DNA of 64,000 nucleotides from Hirudinaria manillensis (lineage: Eukaryota > Annelida > Clitellata > Hirudinida > Hirudinidae). The stretch is from assembly GCA_034509925.1 (NCBI GenBank), contig CM067526.1, forward strand, positions 4,219,501 to 4,283,500. The letters run 5' to 3'. This document shows, in pieces, positions 12,339-23,559 of the stretch; position 1 is the stretch's first letter, and each line of letters opens with the position of its first letter. The position numbers and the translations under genes are program-made. The notes beneath the pieces are model-generated. The model saw nothing but the letters and a program-made list of their open reading frames with translations. It searched no databases and was not told where the DNA came from.

Positions 12339-13013
12339 CACTCAATTCTCGAGCAAAAGTGCCATTGTGCCGAGAGTCTCATAATAACAAGGATTTGTAT
12401 AAACGTACTTATTATATCAAATAAAAAAATAATAAAAGCTTTATTTTCTCAAGTTACACATCAGCTCATTCTAAGGCTCTCATAATCGTTGACTGCCGCA
12501 TCTTTTGGCAGATCTCGTTGTCTCTCTTGAACCACACCAGACTTGCGACCATGGCCTCAGCTTCACCCGGCACTGTCTTGAACGTGATGTCGTAGCGCTT
12601 CTTGAAATTGTCAAACTAACCGTTCGCTTGCGTTTCTGAGCTGACATTTGCTAATCTTGACTCCAATACGCAATTCTCACATAAAATTTCGACATTCACT
12701 CTCATTCCTATTTACACTCCCAGCCAACTTTGCCCATTCGAAAAAATCAAATTCCATGGAATGTTCAATCACCTGCCTTACAAATCGTTTTACAACGATT
12801 CATGGGAAAGTGTTAACCTGATCAAATCTTAAAAATACAAAGTAATGTCTCTTATTTATTTCCCCCGACTGGAAATGTGTCCTTAAGTTCATGGATTAGA
12901 TAAACATTGTTAGAACCATGGAGGCATAGTGGCGAGGGTTTGGGGTGGAATAGTAAATTTATTTTGTATCGAATTTTATCGAACAAAAGTGGCATAGCAG
13001 CGAGACGTACTTG
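12339..13013. mobile_element. Tigger/pogo-like element in intron 1 of copy B
   Basis: The left end is TA then CACTCAATTCTCG; the right end, read on the minus strand, is CAAGTACGTCTCGC with TA outside. Inside, around 12530-12700, the minus strand keeps fragments of a transposase helix-turn-helix region. The orthologous elements are 39474-40146 in E and 59904-60467 in F, so it was inserted before the B copies split. Confidence 0.65.
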
Positions 13014-14097
13014 TATCTTTAGAAATTTAAAGCAATATGTGTAGATAGTTGCAACAGGGAGATATCGTTAACCATCATTAATTACCATTACATCTAACAT
13101 CATCGCTGAGTTAATGAACCTGAAAAGAGGCGTTTTAAACTCAAGATGACGACATGTTTCGCGCACGACAGTCGGTGTATTGTCCTGTGAGAACTGAAAT
13201 TTTATTATTTTTATATCCGAAGCCTTCAAGCTGGGAGACTGTTTGCTCTTGCTGGAAGTAATCCCCATGTTTAGCGACAATTCTATACATAAAACAATAG
13301 CTTCTGCTTTCGTCAAGAGTTTCGAAAATGATGTTTTGAGAAATGTCGTTTACGGGTTTCGTTCATGGCTTATTTGATTGGCTTGCCGTTGCTTGAGAAG
13401 ATAATTGCTGACCAAATTTAAACGCTTCAACTTGATTTCCATCCAGTAGAGTGAATGAAGTTGCAATGAGTAAAGTCTTTCAAGAAATCTGAGAGCGATG
13501 TTTCGAAGGAATATTCGTACATGACATTCACTTGAGAAGGCTTCTTATCTCTCTTTATTGGAAGGGATCTATCCAGCATCCCGCATGCTGAGATGTGCAT
13601 GTACCTGGGTTGGTAAATCTATGAATTTGACCAGAATTAATGTCTTCGACATTCAGTCAATTCCTTATCTCAAATCAGCGTCCTTCTTACCATGGATCAA
13701 ATTAACTCGCTTCTTTGTTCATTTTTTTATGGACATTTTGACATATTTTTTGTTCAAAAAGGCTTGGTCGGATTGAACGACAGTTGAGTCCCTGAATGAC
13801 ATAAGCATGATGATAACCAATCTAGAAAAGGTATATTGACCGATCGAGTGCTTCTTGCGATCTGATAGACTTGCCATAGACTAACGCTTCAGATGTTGTT
13901 TTTGAGATGAATATTCTTTCGAGCAGAGCATGATGAATGTCAAAATATTTCGACTAAAGAATTTCGGATTGAATGTTATCATTGTTGATCTTCTTACGTC
14001 GTAAACACTTCAAAAACGTATCATAGTGAAAATCAAATAATATGATAATTGTAACTTAAATGAATAAATTGTGTTAGTTTTGTTGGTTATTTATCAG

Positions 14098-14190
14098 ATA
14101 TTTATAACTTCCTTAAGTAAGAAGCATTATTTCCACTTTTTTCGACTTTTTTAGTTAAAATGTCATCGCAGCTGTGCTTACGTTTAAAGT
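14098..14190 (-). promoter_or_regulatory. Promoter block of gene B: TATA box and TGAC motif
   Basis: The minus strand carries TTATAAATATCTG and, about 55 bases upstream, GCACAGCTGCGATGACATTTT. Here the TGACG core has changed to TGACA, unlike in the intact genes. An E-box CAGCTG lies beside it. Confidence 0.5.
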
Positions 14191-15654
14191 GCACTGTTAT
14201 AACTATGATTTCATGTAATTAGTTGTTTTACAATTAAGGCTAGATGATTAATTTAATTTATTACTAAGTTTAATACTCGGACTCTTTTGACTTCAAGTTC
14301 ATCCAAGTAACGATATTATGGCAGGCAAAGCCATAAATAGGATGGATTGAGATTAAAAAAAAAGTTTTCTGCAGTCTACAGGACCACACAATTGGATCAC
14401 AACTTCAAAAAGCCAATGACTTTGTTGTGACAAATTGGCTTGAGTTTGCCTTCACAGGTTTCATATCAAATGTTCCATCAGATTCTTTTGGTATCTACCG
14501 CTATATAAATAGAGCTCTTCAGGCAGAACATTTTAATATCTCCATCATTTGTATATGTTTTGAACAAGATATTTATGAACGAATACTAAAGACATTTTAA
14601 AATGTTCGAACGAGTTTTAAATTGATTTGTTAAAAATCACGTTTGATCGTAAGTAAGCGAAGAAAGTCGTCTATGTTCACCAAAACAAGGATATAAATAT
14701 ACATTTATCTACATATATACAAAACTAAAATCAAACATATAATTGCTAATAGCAAAATCTGATTAATGTAAGATCGTTCTCAACTTTTCAACAATTTTCT
14801 GATAAATCTAATTTTAAATTGTAACTTTAATTTTATAACCTAATACGTTTAACTTTATGTCAAACAGCTTTGCGTTGCGGTATTTTGAAACAAACTTGTT
14901 CAAATTATTCGATGTTTTTAAGAAAAAATGAAATTAAAATATTTTATACAATTGAAAACATGGCAAATATAGTAAAAATGAAACAATTTTTAAAATGGGG
15001 CTCAGAAGATAAAGTAATTGTAAAGAGTGAAAATAGAATTTGAAGGACATTTAAATGTTTCTAAAACGTGCATGAAAGTGCTAATTATGTGTATCACTGT
15101 TTTTGCGAGGTCTCATATACCGGCGAACTGATTCCTTCTTTTCACCAATTGAGTCATCTAATTAGGGCGATCGATTTGAAAGGAAGAACCAAACAATCAA
15201 TCATGCTGATAATGCGTAGCATCCCGAGATCTATTCCGAGCAAAACAGAGATATGAATTTCCAAATAATTGAAATACGTTTGGCGAGTGACTTACAGGTG
15301 ACAAATTCATACGAAATCGACTGACATTCAATGAAATGAATTTTTAAAAAACCAGGAAATATAAAAAGAAACCTGATCATCATCTTCTCGTACGGCGTTC
15401 TCATAAGAAGACAAAATGGCGGGAAGCATTCGGAATTCTTCTAAACTCTGATTATCTGTGAAAATACAAATTTTAATTCCTAGCTTTTGGGCCTTCAAGT
15501 TTCACATCTTGGAGTTGCTTTGTTAATTTGATCCCGTGGTTGCTTCTGTCGACGCTGATGATTTCGTCGATATTGTTGAGGGTATTAGGAGTCACCATTG
15601 ATCTTTTCTCGTTCATAGCATTTCTTTCTACCTCACATCTAGTTTCATAATCGT
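14191..15654. other. Spacer between genes B and C, with a plus-strand TATA box
   Basis: No protein gene is visible. At 14503-14520 the plus strand has GCTATATAAATAGAGCTC, and the same box with the same 40-base downstream text recurs at 42295-42310. Bases 14740-15360 are the 3' flank of gene C and recur near 26093-26630, 42470-43100 and 62640-63290. Confidence 0.45.
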
Positions 15655-18600
15655 TCAAATCCGGCCATTTATGAAGTTGGACTTATTGATTCGGGTCAAT
15701 GTTTCCACGTAGCCGCATGTATCAACTAGATATTTATCCATGTCCATCGTTGTCTGGGTCGGTTTTACAATCAGCTTGGGCATACTGCTATAGGGTCTCC
15801 ACACACATGCCTTTAAAAAGGTTGTAATATGACCCTATCTTTTTTTAAAACTTTATTTCATATATTCAGAATAGAGACTTGTGCGGGCCGGAATTTTTTG
15901 TCCATGATCGCCCAGGCCCGTTCCAAGCTTTATCATGCCTGTCCTTGCCAGCTCGCTGAATGGGAAGGTCAGGCACGAGCCGGCCCGACAAGCCACCTTC
16001 CATTTAAAAATACGGCCAGCACATGTCCGCTCGAATTGTGCATGCATCGTAAACAAGATCTTAATAATAACGCTATGCTATATAATTCAGATATGCTAAA
16101 TCATGTTTAAAAGAACTATGAAATTTTATTATTATAATGCAAAATTAACAAAGCATTCATTATTTCTGAAGTTAAATTGGCTCTCCCTTCGCTATAAACC
16201 GGATACCGGCAATGCTTAAATTTCTCTCGCTATCCCAGTTTGTTTCCGGTATTTCAAAAAATTTGTTTAAAAGTTGAAATGTTTAAAAGAACTACGAAAC
16301 TTTATTATTATAATGCAATAATAACACTGCATCTATTATTTCTGGAGTTAAATTGGCTCTCCCTTCGCTATAAAAGTAACCAGCATTGCCGAAATTCGCT
16401 AGCACAGTTTGTTGCCGGTATTGAAACAATTTCTTCGCCAGCCGAGAGAGCGATGGCACGAATGCCAATAAAAATTGTAACATACCTGACAACTGTTCGC
16501 ATTCGGAGGCTTGAAAACGTAGCACTGGAGTGGAGGGATTAGATGCTCAGGCACAACCATCGGACATTCCTGGTTAGATGGTCCTAATACTGCACATCTC
16601 TTACCTACGGGATTCTGTGGAATAACGTCGATAGCGATTTCAAAGTTCCAAGTTAGAGTCTTGACGATTTGGTATGTGCTAATGGTGACGTCCATTAAGA
16701 CCAGGTACGTGTAGAATTTTTGCTTGCTGTAAATAAACTCCAGAGATGGTTCTTTCTTCGCTGAATGCTCTATGTACCAAGGACACTGTTGATATCATAG
16801 ATGAATTTATTCTAAGATACATTCGTTCTTTTAGTTTAGGACTAACAATCCGCAGAAATTTTTCCGAAATGGAATGTTGAAATGAATATGTAATGTGTGC
16901 CTTATATAATTTTGTCATCTTTCATAGATGGGACAGTGGCAATCAGGTGCGACTTCATTCATCGACGAGTACATTAAAAGTACGTGTTTAATAATAAAAT
17001 ATCATCATCAGGACATCAGGGTGCACTTTTTTTGAGGCGACATCTCGAGAATCACGACAAAGATATTTGCACACATTCAAACTTATATATATATATATTA
17101 AATTATAACTTAAAAATTACAAACATCGTTAATTAAATTTCTTAACATTCCATGGCGAATCATTTAAATTATTGAACAATATTCTGGGTAATAAGGTCAA
17201 ATTGAAAGGGTTTAAATAAATGGGTAAATTGGTAATACCCCAGGAAAGAAGTAGTCATTCATGATTACAGACATCAAGGTAACGCCGTTCTTCGGACCCC
17301 GCAGATGTTTGACCTCATTCGTCGTCCCGTACCAAGGGTACTGCTTGCCATCTGCATCGCTCACCATTTTGTATTTTCCAGTTACAATCTCTGGAAATTC
17401 CCAGCTCACTCTTTAATGGAATTAAGTGATTGTTGAGTTAAAGATTTAAATTAAACTTGAAGTTATATCATTTTAAGCATTTAAAGGTTAAGGCATTGAC
17501 ATTGACATAATCTATTTATTTTGTCATCAAACTTAAGAATTTTACACATATAATTATTGTATCAGTATATTACTAAACTAAGAATACTTACAATCCATCG
17601 CTTCCAAAGTTGCAAATGTTTTTCAAATCTGTACAAACTTGGATCCATCCAATTTTCACGTTCATTCCATTTGCCAAGGGAGGGATTTCAAGGACCGCGA
17701 CAGCTCTGTTTTGAACAATTTTAATTTGGGCTTGAAATCATTACAACTTATATTTGTGTAATGAAAATGTGGCTAAATTGACAGTTAAAATTAAAAAAAT
17801 TCTTTTTAACCTAATGAATGTGTTTCACTTTTGTTATAGATACTATGGATCCATGCAAAAAAATTTTTTTGACTGCTTGGGTACACGTAGCGATACATTA
17901 ATACGATATGAATATAATGCGATTAATAACCTCTTATGATATAAGGACATTCACAATTATTATTCGTTAATTTTACTTGGTTAGAAATTTGTGTTTGGTT
18001 CATGAGTTGGGAATTGCTTTGGATATTGTAATAACCCAGGGTCCTCAAACTAATTATAGAAGGGCAGGTTTATTGAAAGTTGTCAGATGGCTTGGAAGAT
18101 GTAAAATGCTTAATTGATTAAGTCTTGAAATCTGCTGTTTCTATTTACTCTCGCTCTACTTTCCGATATAAATCCATTTGTCAAAGGTACATAACCAAAG
18201 AGTCTGAATAGCACCAATTTAATTCTCAAATTATATTGCCACTAAATTTAATTAATTATTAAAATAATTAATCGGCAATATAATTTTAAATATTATTCAA
18301 TTTATTGGATCTAGGGATCCAACACTGCCCCCTCCTTAAATCTGTTCGTCCCGAACAGACATCTATTCCCATTTTCATTTTTACTCTAGGAATAGGATCC
18401 AATCTTCCAACAATCTCATGGCTGCAAATCCCAGATCCATTTGCTTTGCCATCTTCTGGGATTTCTGTTTCCTCCCTTTTGCTTCTGTGTCCCGCAAGTT
18501 TCAGTCGCGGAACATCGCCATTTCTATGCTCAACCTCCTGCTCCACCATGTCGCCAGATCTCAGACTCTCTACAGGATCACCTGCTCCATTTTCCTTGCT

Positions 18601-20058
18601 AGGCACTCTCCAGAAATCCCGAGCACTCCCTTCTGTTATTTCCAATGGAGCCGAAACATCAGCTGGTAAATCCATGGGCTGTTCTGTAGACTCCACTTGT
18701 TCCACCATCAAATCCGTGCGCTCCACCGGCAACTCCACGTGACTCATCAGTAACTCCTCGGGCTGCACCAACAACTCCACATGATCCACCGGCAATCCCA
18801 CAGGCTCCTCCGAAAGCCCCACTTGCTCCACTAAAACCTCCGTGAGCTCTCTGGGCCCTGCTGACGACTCGACCTGATCTGGTAACTCTATGGGCTCCAA
18901 CGTCGAGTTCCCTAAGTCTGCCATCACGCACAGAGCTTCTGGAGACACACACGCACTGTGGTTGGATGTGCCCTCTAATGACTCCATCCCAACGCTGCCA
19001 GAAACGGTACCTGGAACAACGGACATGATTTGTTCCTCGTTGGTAACCTTTTTGCAGAGTTCCTCTCCTTGTTCTTCGCAAGATGGAAGCACCACTTTGC
19101 TCTCCTCAAAAGAACCAACAGGACTCTTCTCGGCAGAGTCTTCACCCGAAGCCAACGAGACATCCTGGCATGGAACCGCTCTGTTTTTCAAATCACCCCT
19201 AATACTCCTAATACATTCCCTCATCTCATCTACGGACTTTTTCATAAAATCAAGAAATTCATCCATCTTTTTATGGGATGGATTCTCGAATTCGTATTCC
19301 TCTGGGTCATGGCCATTCTCTGTCAGCCATGTCCCAAGTCGCTCTCGTATCTCAGCTTTCGTGCCTTTCCAATCCAGGCCACGCTCTCTCAATTCTTGTC
19401 TCAATCGAGGCACGTACAATTCATCCAAGTACTTCGGCATCGTTCACTTTTCAACTAAACAAGCTTCTACTTTAGTTACTTTTGGATACCCTTTAACTCT
19501 AAATCCCACTCCTGACACCAATGTAATAACCCAGGGTCCTCAAACTAATTATAGAAGGGCAAGTTTATTGAAAGTTGTCAGATGGCTTGGAAGATGTAAA
19601 ATGCTTAATTGATTAAGTCTTGAAATCTGCTGTTTCTATTTACTCTCGCTCTACTTTCCGATATAAATCCATTTGTCAAAGGTACATAACCAAAGAGTCT
19701 GAATAGCACCAATTTAATTCTCAAATTATATTGCCACTAAATTTAATTAATTATTAAAATAATTAATCGGCAATATAATTTTAAATATTATTCAATTTAT
19801 TGGATCTAGGGATCCAACAATATCAATAAAAGCAACATATGTAAATAATAGTAACGGAAGATGGTGCACCACCATTAAATACATCATCATGACAGACAGA
19901 ACCGACGCCACTTCTTAAATAATGAACCTGAAATGTGGAGTGAAATATTGGAGTCCATCGGGATCCTCTCTGATGATGGTAGCTCCTTTATCGAATGCGA
20001 AATTAAGTTTAAGCACCTTTATGTCCGAAGCACTCAAGAATGGAAGCGACGAAGCCAT
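15655..20058 (-). CDS. FAM78-like protein, copy C (5 exons, 290 aa)
   Basis: The exons are 19928-20058, 17592-17705, 17239-17410, 16486-16785 and 15655-15810, with GT donors, AG acceptors and consistent phases; the spliced frame is 291 codons with TGA. The start gives MASSLPFLSASDIKVL. Exon 2 has IPPLANGMNVKIGWIQVC, exon 3 WEFPEIVTGKYKMVSDADG and YPWYG, exon 4 AIDVIPQNPVGKR and PNANSCQ, exon 5 CVWRPYSSMPKLIVKP and a short tail ending NFINGRI. It is a FAM78-like protein of unknown function and a class of its own, nearer to H than to A or B. A complete SAP-only LTR element sits in intron 1, and intron 4 holds a tandem repeat and a small foldback element. The promoter block is at 21130-21216. 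The long intron 1 is the main reason it could be silenced. Confidence 0.78.
15878..15992. mobile_element. Short GC-rich foldback element in intron 4 of gene C
   Basis: Imperfect inverted ends CTTGTGCGGGCCGG and CCGGCCCGACAAG enclose about 90 GC-rich bases in an AT-rich intron. It could be a small non-autonomous DNA element. I could not define a target duplication. Confidence 0.35.
16105..16433. repeat. Two-copy tandem repeat in intron 4 of gene C
   Basis: A block starting GTTTAAAAGAACTA at 16105 is repeated from 16281, with a period of about 176 bases. Both copies contain GGCTCTCCCTTCGCTATAAA. The second copy ends just upstream of the exon 4 donor region. No gene is visible in it. Confidence 0.7.
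18027..19819 (-). mobile_element. Non-autonomous SAP-only LTR retrotransposon, copy 1
   Basis: Two 298-base LTRs (18027-18324 and 19522-19819) differ at one base by my reading. ATAT duplications flank the element (18023-18026, 19820-19823). On the minus strand the 5' LTR is followed by the primer site TGGTGTCAGGAGTGGGAT, complementary to the 3' end of tRNA-Leu of the GTCAGGA type, and the 3' LTR is preceded by a polypurine tract AAGGAGGGGGCAG. The interior encodes one SAP-domain protein and no protease, reverse transcriptase or integrase. It lies in intron 1 of gene C and looks recent. Confidence 0.85.
18286..19440 (-). CDS. SAP-domain Gag-like protein of LTR element copy 1 (384 aa)
   Basis: The product starts MPKYLDELYVPRLRQELRER and its first 35-40 residues are a SAP helix-turn-helix, a nucleic-acid-binding motif. 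The same N-terminus begins the Gag-Pol of the gypsy element at 53595. Residues about 40-80 resemble the segment after SAP in that Gag (HDPEEYEFE). The rest is acidic and built of loose repeats rich in ELP, VEQ and EQVE. It has no zinc knuckle and no enzymatic domain. The frame runs through the polypurine tract and ends inside the LTR, whereas copy 2 stops before it. It is likely a structural or RNA-packaging protein; the function is inferred. Confidence 0.7.
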   Translation of the reverse strand: MPKYLDELYVPRLRQELRERGLDWKGTKAEIRERLGTWLTENGHDPEEYEFENPSHKKMDEFLDFMKKSVDEMRECIRSIRGDLKNRAVPCQDVSLASGEDSAEKSPVGSFEESKVVLPSCEEQGEELCKKVTNEEQIMSVVPGTVSGSVGMESLEGTSNHSACVSPEALCVMADLGNSTLEPIELPDQVESSAGPRELTEVLVEQVGLSEEPVGLPVDHVELLVQPEELLMSHVELPVERTDLMVEQVESTEQPMDLPADVSAPLEITEGSARDFWRVPSKENGAGDPVESLRSGDMVEQEVEHRNGDVPRLKLAGHRSKREETEIPEDGKANGSGICSHEIVGRLDPIPRVKMKMGIDVCSGRTDLRRGQCWIPRSNKLNNI

Positions 20059-21129
20059 GTTTTTGGAGGACACGGCTTCGATTACCTATTGACTTGGAGT
20101 GATTCCAGACGACCCAAACAGTTTTTTGTTCCGTTACCAATCCTTGGAGTTGAATCTGCCACCGTGATATTTCTAGTGCTACTTTCTGAGTAACGCGACA
20201 CATGGATGGAGATGTTGGAAAACCCATCAAGCTTAGATTTTTATAAAGCTTTTGACAGTGACTGGACACACAAACACTGATAGCAGTGATCTCTTGCTAG
20301 ATCTTGAGAATTCTTGATGGAAATATGTGTCTTTACTATAGAGGATAATCTCCACGAATAATCGATTCTGGCTCTAACAAATGCTTGGTGAATGTTTCGA
20401 GATGTTCGAAGATCAAATCGGATTTGTCAGCGTCGTTTTCGTTGTTTGGTTTGTTCATGGCGCATTTGATGGAAGATAAGCTACTTGAAGGGACATCCCC
20501 CGAGAGAATTGCGACTCCTCGACTTTATTACCATACAGCTGGATTGATTGAAGTTGAATTAGCAAAGTTAAGAAAGTTTTTGTCCGCTTCTAAAGCCTGC
20601 TCTCTAGGCCATATAAGCATTATGAGGTCTTTCAATTAATCTACAGTTGATGATTTGTCGAAATCTTTAAAACAATCCAAGTGAGTGACGTAGTTGACAT
20701 TAACATGAGAAGGCTTCTTAACTATGTTGGAAGGGTCCAGGCAGCGCCCGCATGCCGAGAATCACCAGTAACTGGTTTGATAAGAAATTGAGGAATGTGA
20801 TGAACATTGATATCCTCTTTGTTCGGACATCTTGTTAATTGCCATAAGCATTCTTTTTAGCATGAATGAAATTGATCCGTCTGGTTGTTAGTCCTTATCA
20901 TGAATGAGTTTTTGATAAGTTATTTGTTAAAAAAGGCATGGCCTGACGGAACGACAGTCGTGCACAGAAATGATATTACTCATGTCATATTCCAGAAAAT
21001 CATAGGCATTATCGTTAAAATCTTGAAAAGGCATTAAAGCATATCGTAACGAATTTTAATTGAAATTAAATTATTTGAAAATCAAGATATAAAATCATAA
21101 ATTGCGTAATTATTGACCAATTAAACAGG
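20059..21129 (-). other. Leader region of gene C
   Basis: It lies between the first coding exon and the promoter block and has no long frame. Minus-strand sequence at about 20560-20740 aligns loosely with a similar stretch upstream of genes B, E and F, so part of it may be an ancient untranslated exon. Confidence 0.4.
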
Positions 21130-21216
21130 TATTTATAAGTGTATCAAACAAGATTGATTATTTCTTCCTTTTCAACATTTTGGTTACAACGTCATCGCAG
21201 CTATGCTTACGTCTAC
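21130..21216 (-). promoter_or_regulatory. Promoter block of gene C: TATA box and TGACG motif
   Basis: The minus strand has ACTTATAAATACC and, about 50 bases upstream, TAGCTGCGATGACGTTG. The arrangement matches genes A and D closely. Confidence 0.6.
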
Positions 21217-21643
21217 AAAAAGTATATGGATTTATTATTGAACTATTAATCATATTCACATTGTAATTGTCATTTTAGATCGGTAATGTAATAATATTTA
21301 TCATTTCCAAACAAAATTAGGGGCACAAAATTTGATGACAAGTATGCCAAAGATCCCCCTATTTATTGAATTTTGTCTCTTGACTCTCCGACATTCGGGA
21401 AGATCCATACATAAGATACAAGAGTATCCGATAATACCTAGACGTAACAGTAACAGATCTTACAATATCTCTAAATTTTTGTGCTCTTTTGTTGTGAACT
21501 ATTAGTGCAACTTGTAAAAGGGCATAACTAATATTGCCTCAACAGGTTGAAATTTATTAAATCATGTGATTGATTGATTGTCTTTTTCAAAGACAGTTAT
21601 ACTTGAAAATAATGCTTTACACAATCTTCAGTTTCTTAGATAT

Positions 21644-23469
21644 TGTTGGATCCCTGGATCCAGATAATTGAGGAATGACTGAAATTATGTTGCTGATTAA
21701 TTAATTTGGTGGTTAATTAAATTTAGTGGCAGTGTGGTTTGAGGATTGATTGATTGGTACTATTCAGACTCTTTGGTTGTGGGCCTCGACAAATGGATTT
21801 ATCTCGGAAGGGGGGCGGGAGTTGGAGAAGCGGCAGATTTCAAGACTTAGACATTCGAGCATTGTACATCTTCCAAGCCATCTGGCAACTTTCAATAAAG
21901 CTGACCTTCTATAATTAGTTTGAGGACCACGGGTTATTACATTGGTGTCAGGAATGGGATTTAGAGTTAAAGGGTGTCCGAGAATAACTAAGGTAGAAGC
22001 TTGTTTAGTTGAAAAGTGAAGGATGCCGCGGTGCTTGGATGAATTGAACGTGCCTCGATTGAGACAAGAATTGAGAGAGCGTGGCCTGGATTCGAAAGGC
22101 ACGAAAGCTGAGATAAGGGAGCGACTTGGGGCATGGCTGACAGAGAATGGCCATGACCCGGAGGAATACGAATTCGAGTCTGAATATAGTAAGTTGCTGA
22201 GAAAGTGCGCAGAGGATTTGAGGGAGTGTATTAGGAGTATTAGGGGTGATTTGAAAAACACAGCGGTTCCGTGTCAAGATGTCTCTCTGATTTTGGGTGG
22301 AAACTCTGCCGAGAAGAGTCCTGTTGGTTCTTTTGAGGAGAGCAAAGTGGTGCTTCCATTTATGTCCGTTGTTCCAAGTACAGTTTCTGGCAGCATTGGG
22401 ATGGAGTCATTCGAAGACACATCCGACCACAGTGCGTGCGTGTCTCTAGAAACGCTGTGCGTGATGGCGGACTCAGAGGACTTGCCGTTGGAGCCCATAG
22501 AGTTACCAGATCGGGTCGAGTCGTCAGCAGGGCCCAGAGAGCTCACGGAGGTGTTAGTGAAGCAAGTGGAGCTTTCGGAAGAGCCCATGAATTTACCGGC
22601 AGAGTCTGTGAAGTTATTATTACCTCCAGAGGAGTTACCAGTGAAGAACACGAAGTTGATGATGGAACAAGTAGAGTCTACAGAACAGCCCACGGATTTA
22701 CCAGCAGAGCCTGTGGTGTTCTTAGTGCAGCCCGAGGAGTTACTGACGAAGCACATAGAGTTACCAGTAGAACACACGGAGTTAGTACTGGAACAAATGA
22801 AGTCTTCGGGAGAGGCCATGGATTTACCAGCGGATGTTTCGGCTCCATTGGAGATATCAGAAGGGAGTGCTCGGGATTTCGGGAGAGTGCCTAGCAAGGA
22901 AAATGGAGCGGCTGATCCTGTAGAGGGTCTGAGATCTGGCGACATCGTGGAGCAGGAGGGTGAGCATAGAAATGGCGATGTTCCGCGACTGAAACTTGCG
23001 GGACACAGAAGCAAAAGTGAGGAAACAGAAATCCCAGAAGATGGCAAAGCAAATGGATCTGGGATTAGCAGCCATGAGATTGTTGGAAGATCGGATCCTA
23101 TTCCTAGAGTAAAAATGAAAATGGGAATAGATGTCTAGATTTCGGGACGAACAGATTTAAGGAGGGGGCAGTGTTGGATCCCTGGATCCAGATAATTGAG
23201 GAATGATTGAAATTATGTTGATGATTAATTAATTTGGTGGTTAATTAAATTTAGTGGCAGTGTGGTTTGAGGATTGATTGATTGGTACTATTCAGACTCT
23301 TTGGTTGTGGGCCTCGACAAATGGATTTATCTCGGAAGGGGGGCGGGAGTTGAAGAAGCGGCAGATTTCAAGACTTAGACATTCGAGCATTGTACATCTT
23401 CCAAGCCATCTGACAACTTTCAATAAACCTGACCTTCTATAATTAGTTTGAGGACCCCGGGTTATTACA
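21644..23469 (+). mobile_element. Non-autonomous SAP-only LTR retrotransposon, copy 2
   Basis: LTRs at 21644-21941 and 23173-23469 begin TGTTGGATCC and end GGTTATTACA. The primer site TGGTGTCAGGAATGGGAT follows the first, and AAGGAGGGGGCAG precedes the second. The flanking four bases are ATAT and GTAT; related flanks at 190 and 8060 show the uninterrupted site. The LTRs differ at about six places that I can see, so this copy is older than the one at 18027. Its orientation is opposite to copy 1. Confidence 0.85.
22023..23138 (+). CDS. SAP-domain Gag-like protein of LTR element copy 2 (371 aa)
   Basis: It starts MPRCLDELNVPRLRQELRER, again a SAP motif at residues 1-36. The middle is acidic with degenerate repeats such as ELPVEHTELVLEQ and ELPVKNTKLMMEQ. 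It ends IPRVKMKMGIDV and TAG just before the polypurine tract. Compared with copy 1 it lacks a segment after the SAP motif and one near residue 120, and it has an extra repeat block, yet the frame stays open. Both copies being open despite indels in multiples of three argues that the protein has been under selection. Function unknown beyond likely nucleic-acid binding. Confidence 0.7.
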   Translation: MPRCLDELNVPRLRQELRERGLDSKGTKAEIRERLGAWLTENGHDPEEYEFESEYSKLLRKCAEDLRECIRSIRGDLKNTAVPCQDVSLILGGNSAEKSPVGSFEESKVVLPFMSVVPSTVSGSIGMESFEDTSDHSACVSLETLCVMADSEDLPLEPIELPDRVESSAGPRELTEVLVKQVELSEEPMNLPAESVKLLLPPEELPVKNTKLMMEQVESTEQPTDLPAEPVVFLVQPEELLTKHIELPVEHTELVLEQMKSSGEAMDLPADVSAPLEISEGSARDFGRVPSKENGAADPVEGLRSGDIVEQEGEHRNGDVPRLKLAGHRSKSEETEIPEDGKANGSGISSHEIVGRSDPIPRVKMKMGIDV

Positions 23470-23559
23470 GTATTAATGTATTATACATTTTGTAATTTAC
23501 ATATAATAAACTTATATAAGACAATATATTATACATTTTGCAATTGATTTTACACTTAT

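Larger units (their letters stand above)
10999..13268 (-). pseudogene. FAM78-like copy B, exons 2 and 3 deleted
   Basis: Exon 1 (13120-13268, MGITSSKSKQSPSL onward), exon 4 (11633-11932, 100 codons, ITWFPSALVNVGPC to NANNSQ) and exon 5 (10999-11196, 65 codons then TAA) are intact with good splice sites. Exons 2 and 3 are absent: at about 12275 the donor-side intron text GTCTACCTGAGG runs straight into CAGAAGTTCAG, which in copy F lies about 740 bases further upstream in the gene, beyond exons 3 and 2. Joining exon 1 (phase 2) to exon 4 (phase 0) breaks the frame. The copy is therefore probably dead, though its promoter block is kept at 14098-14190. Closest relatives are E and F. Confidence 0.8.

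Noticed and set aside
18305-19612. Long plus-strand frames (up to 240 codons) opposite the SAP-only protein
   Set aside because: They are antisense shadows of the SAP protein with no recognisable domain; the LTR, primer site and polypurine tract all put the coding strand on minus.
22274-23047. 257-codon minus-strand frame rich in Ser and Gly
   Set aside because: It is the antisense of the acidic repeats of the SAP protein and is explained by codon bias.
18286-23138. SAP-domain proteins as host genes
   Set aside because: Each is bounded by matching LTRs, a tRNA-Leu primer site and a polypurine tract, so they belong to retroelements.
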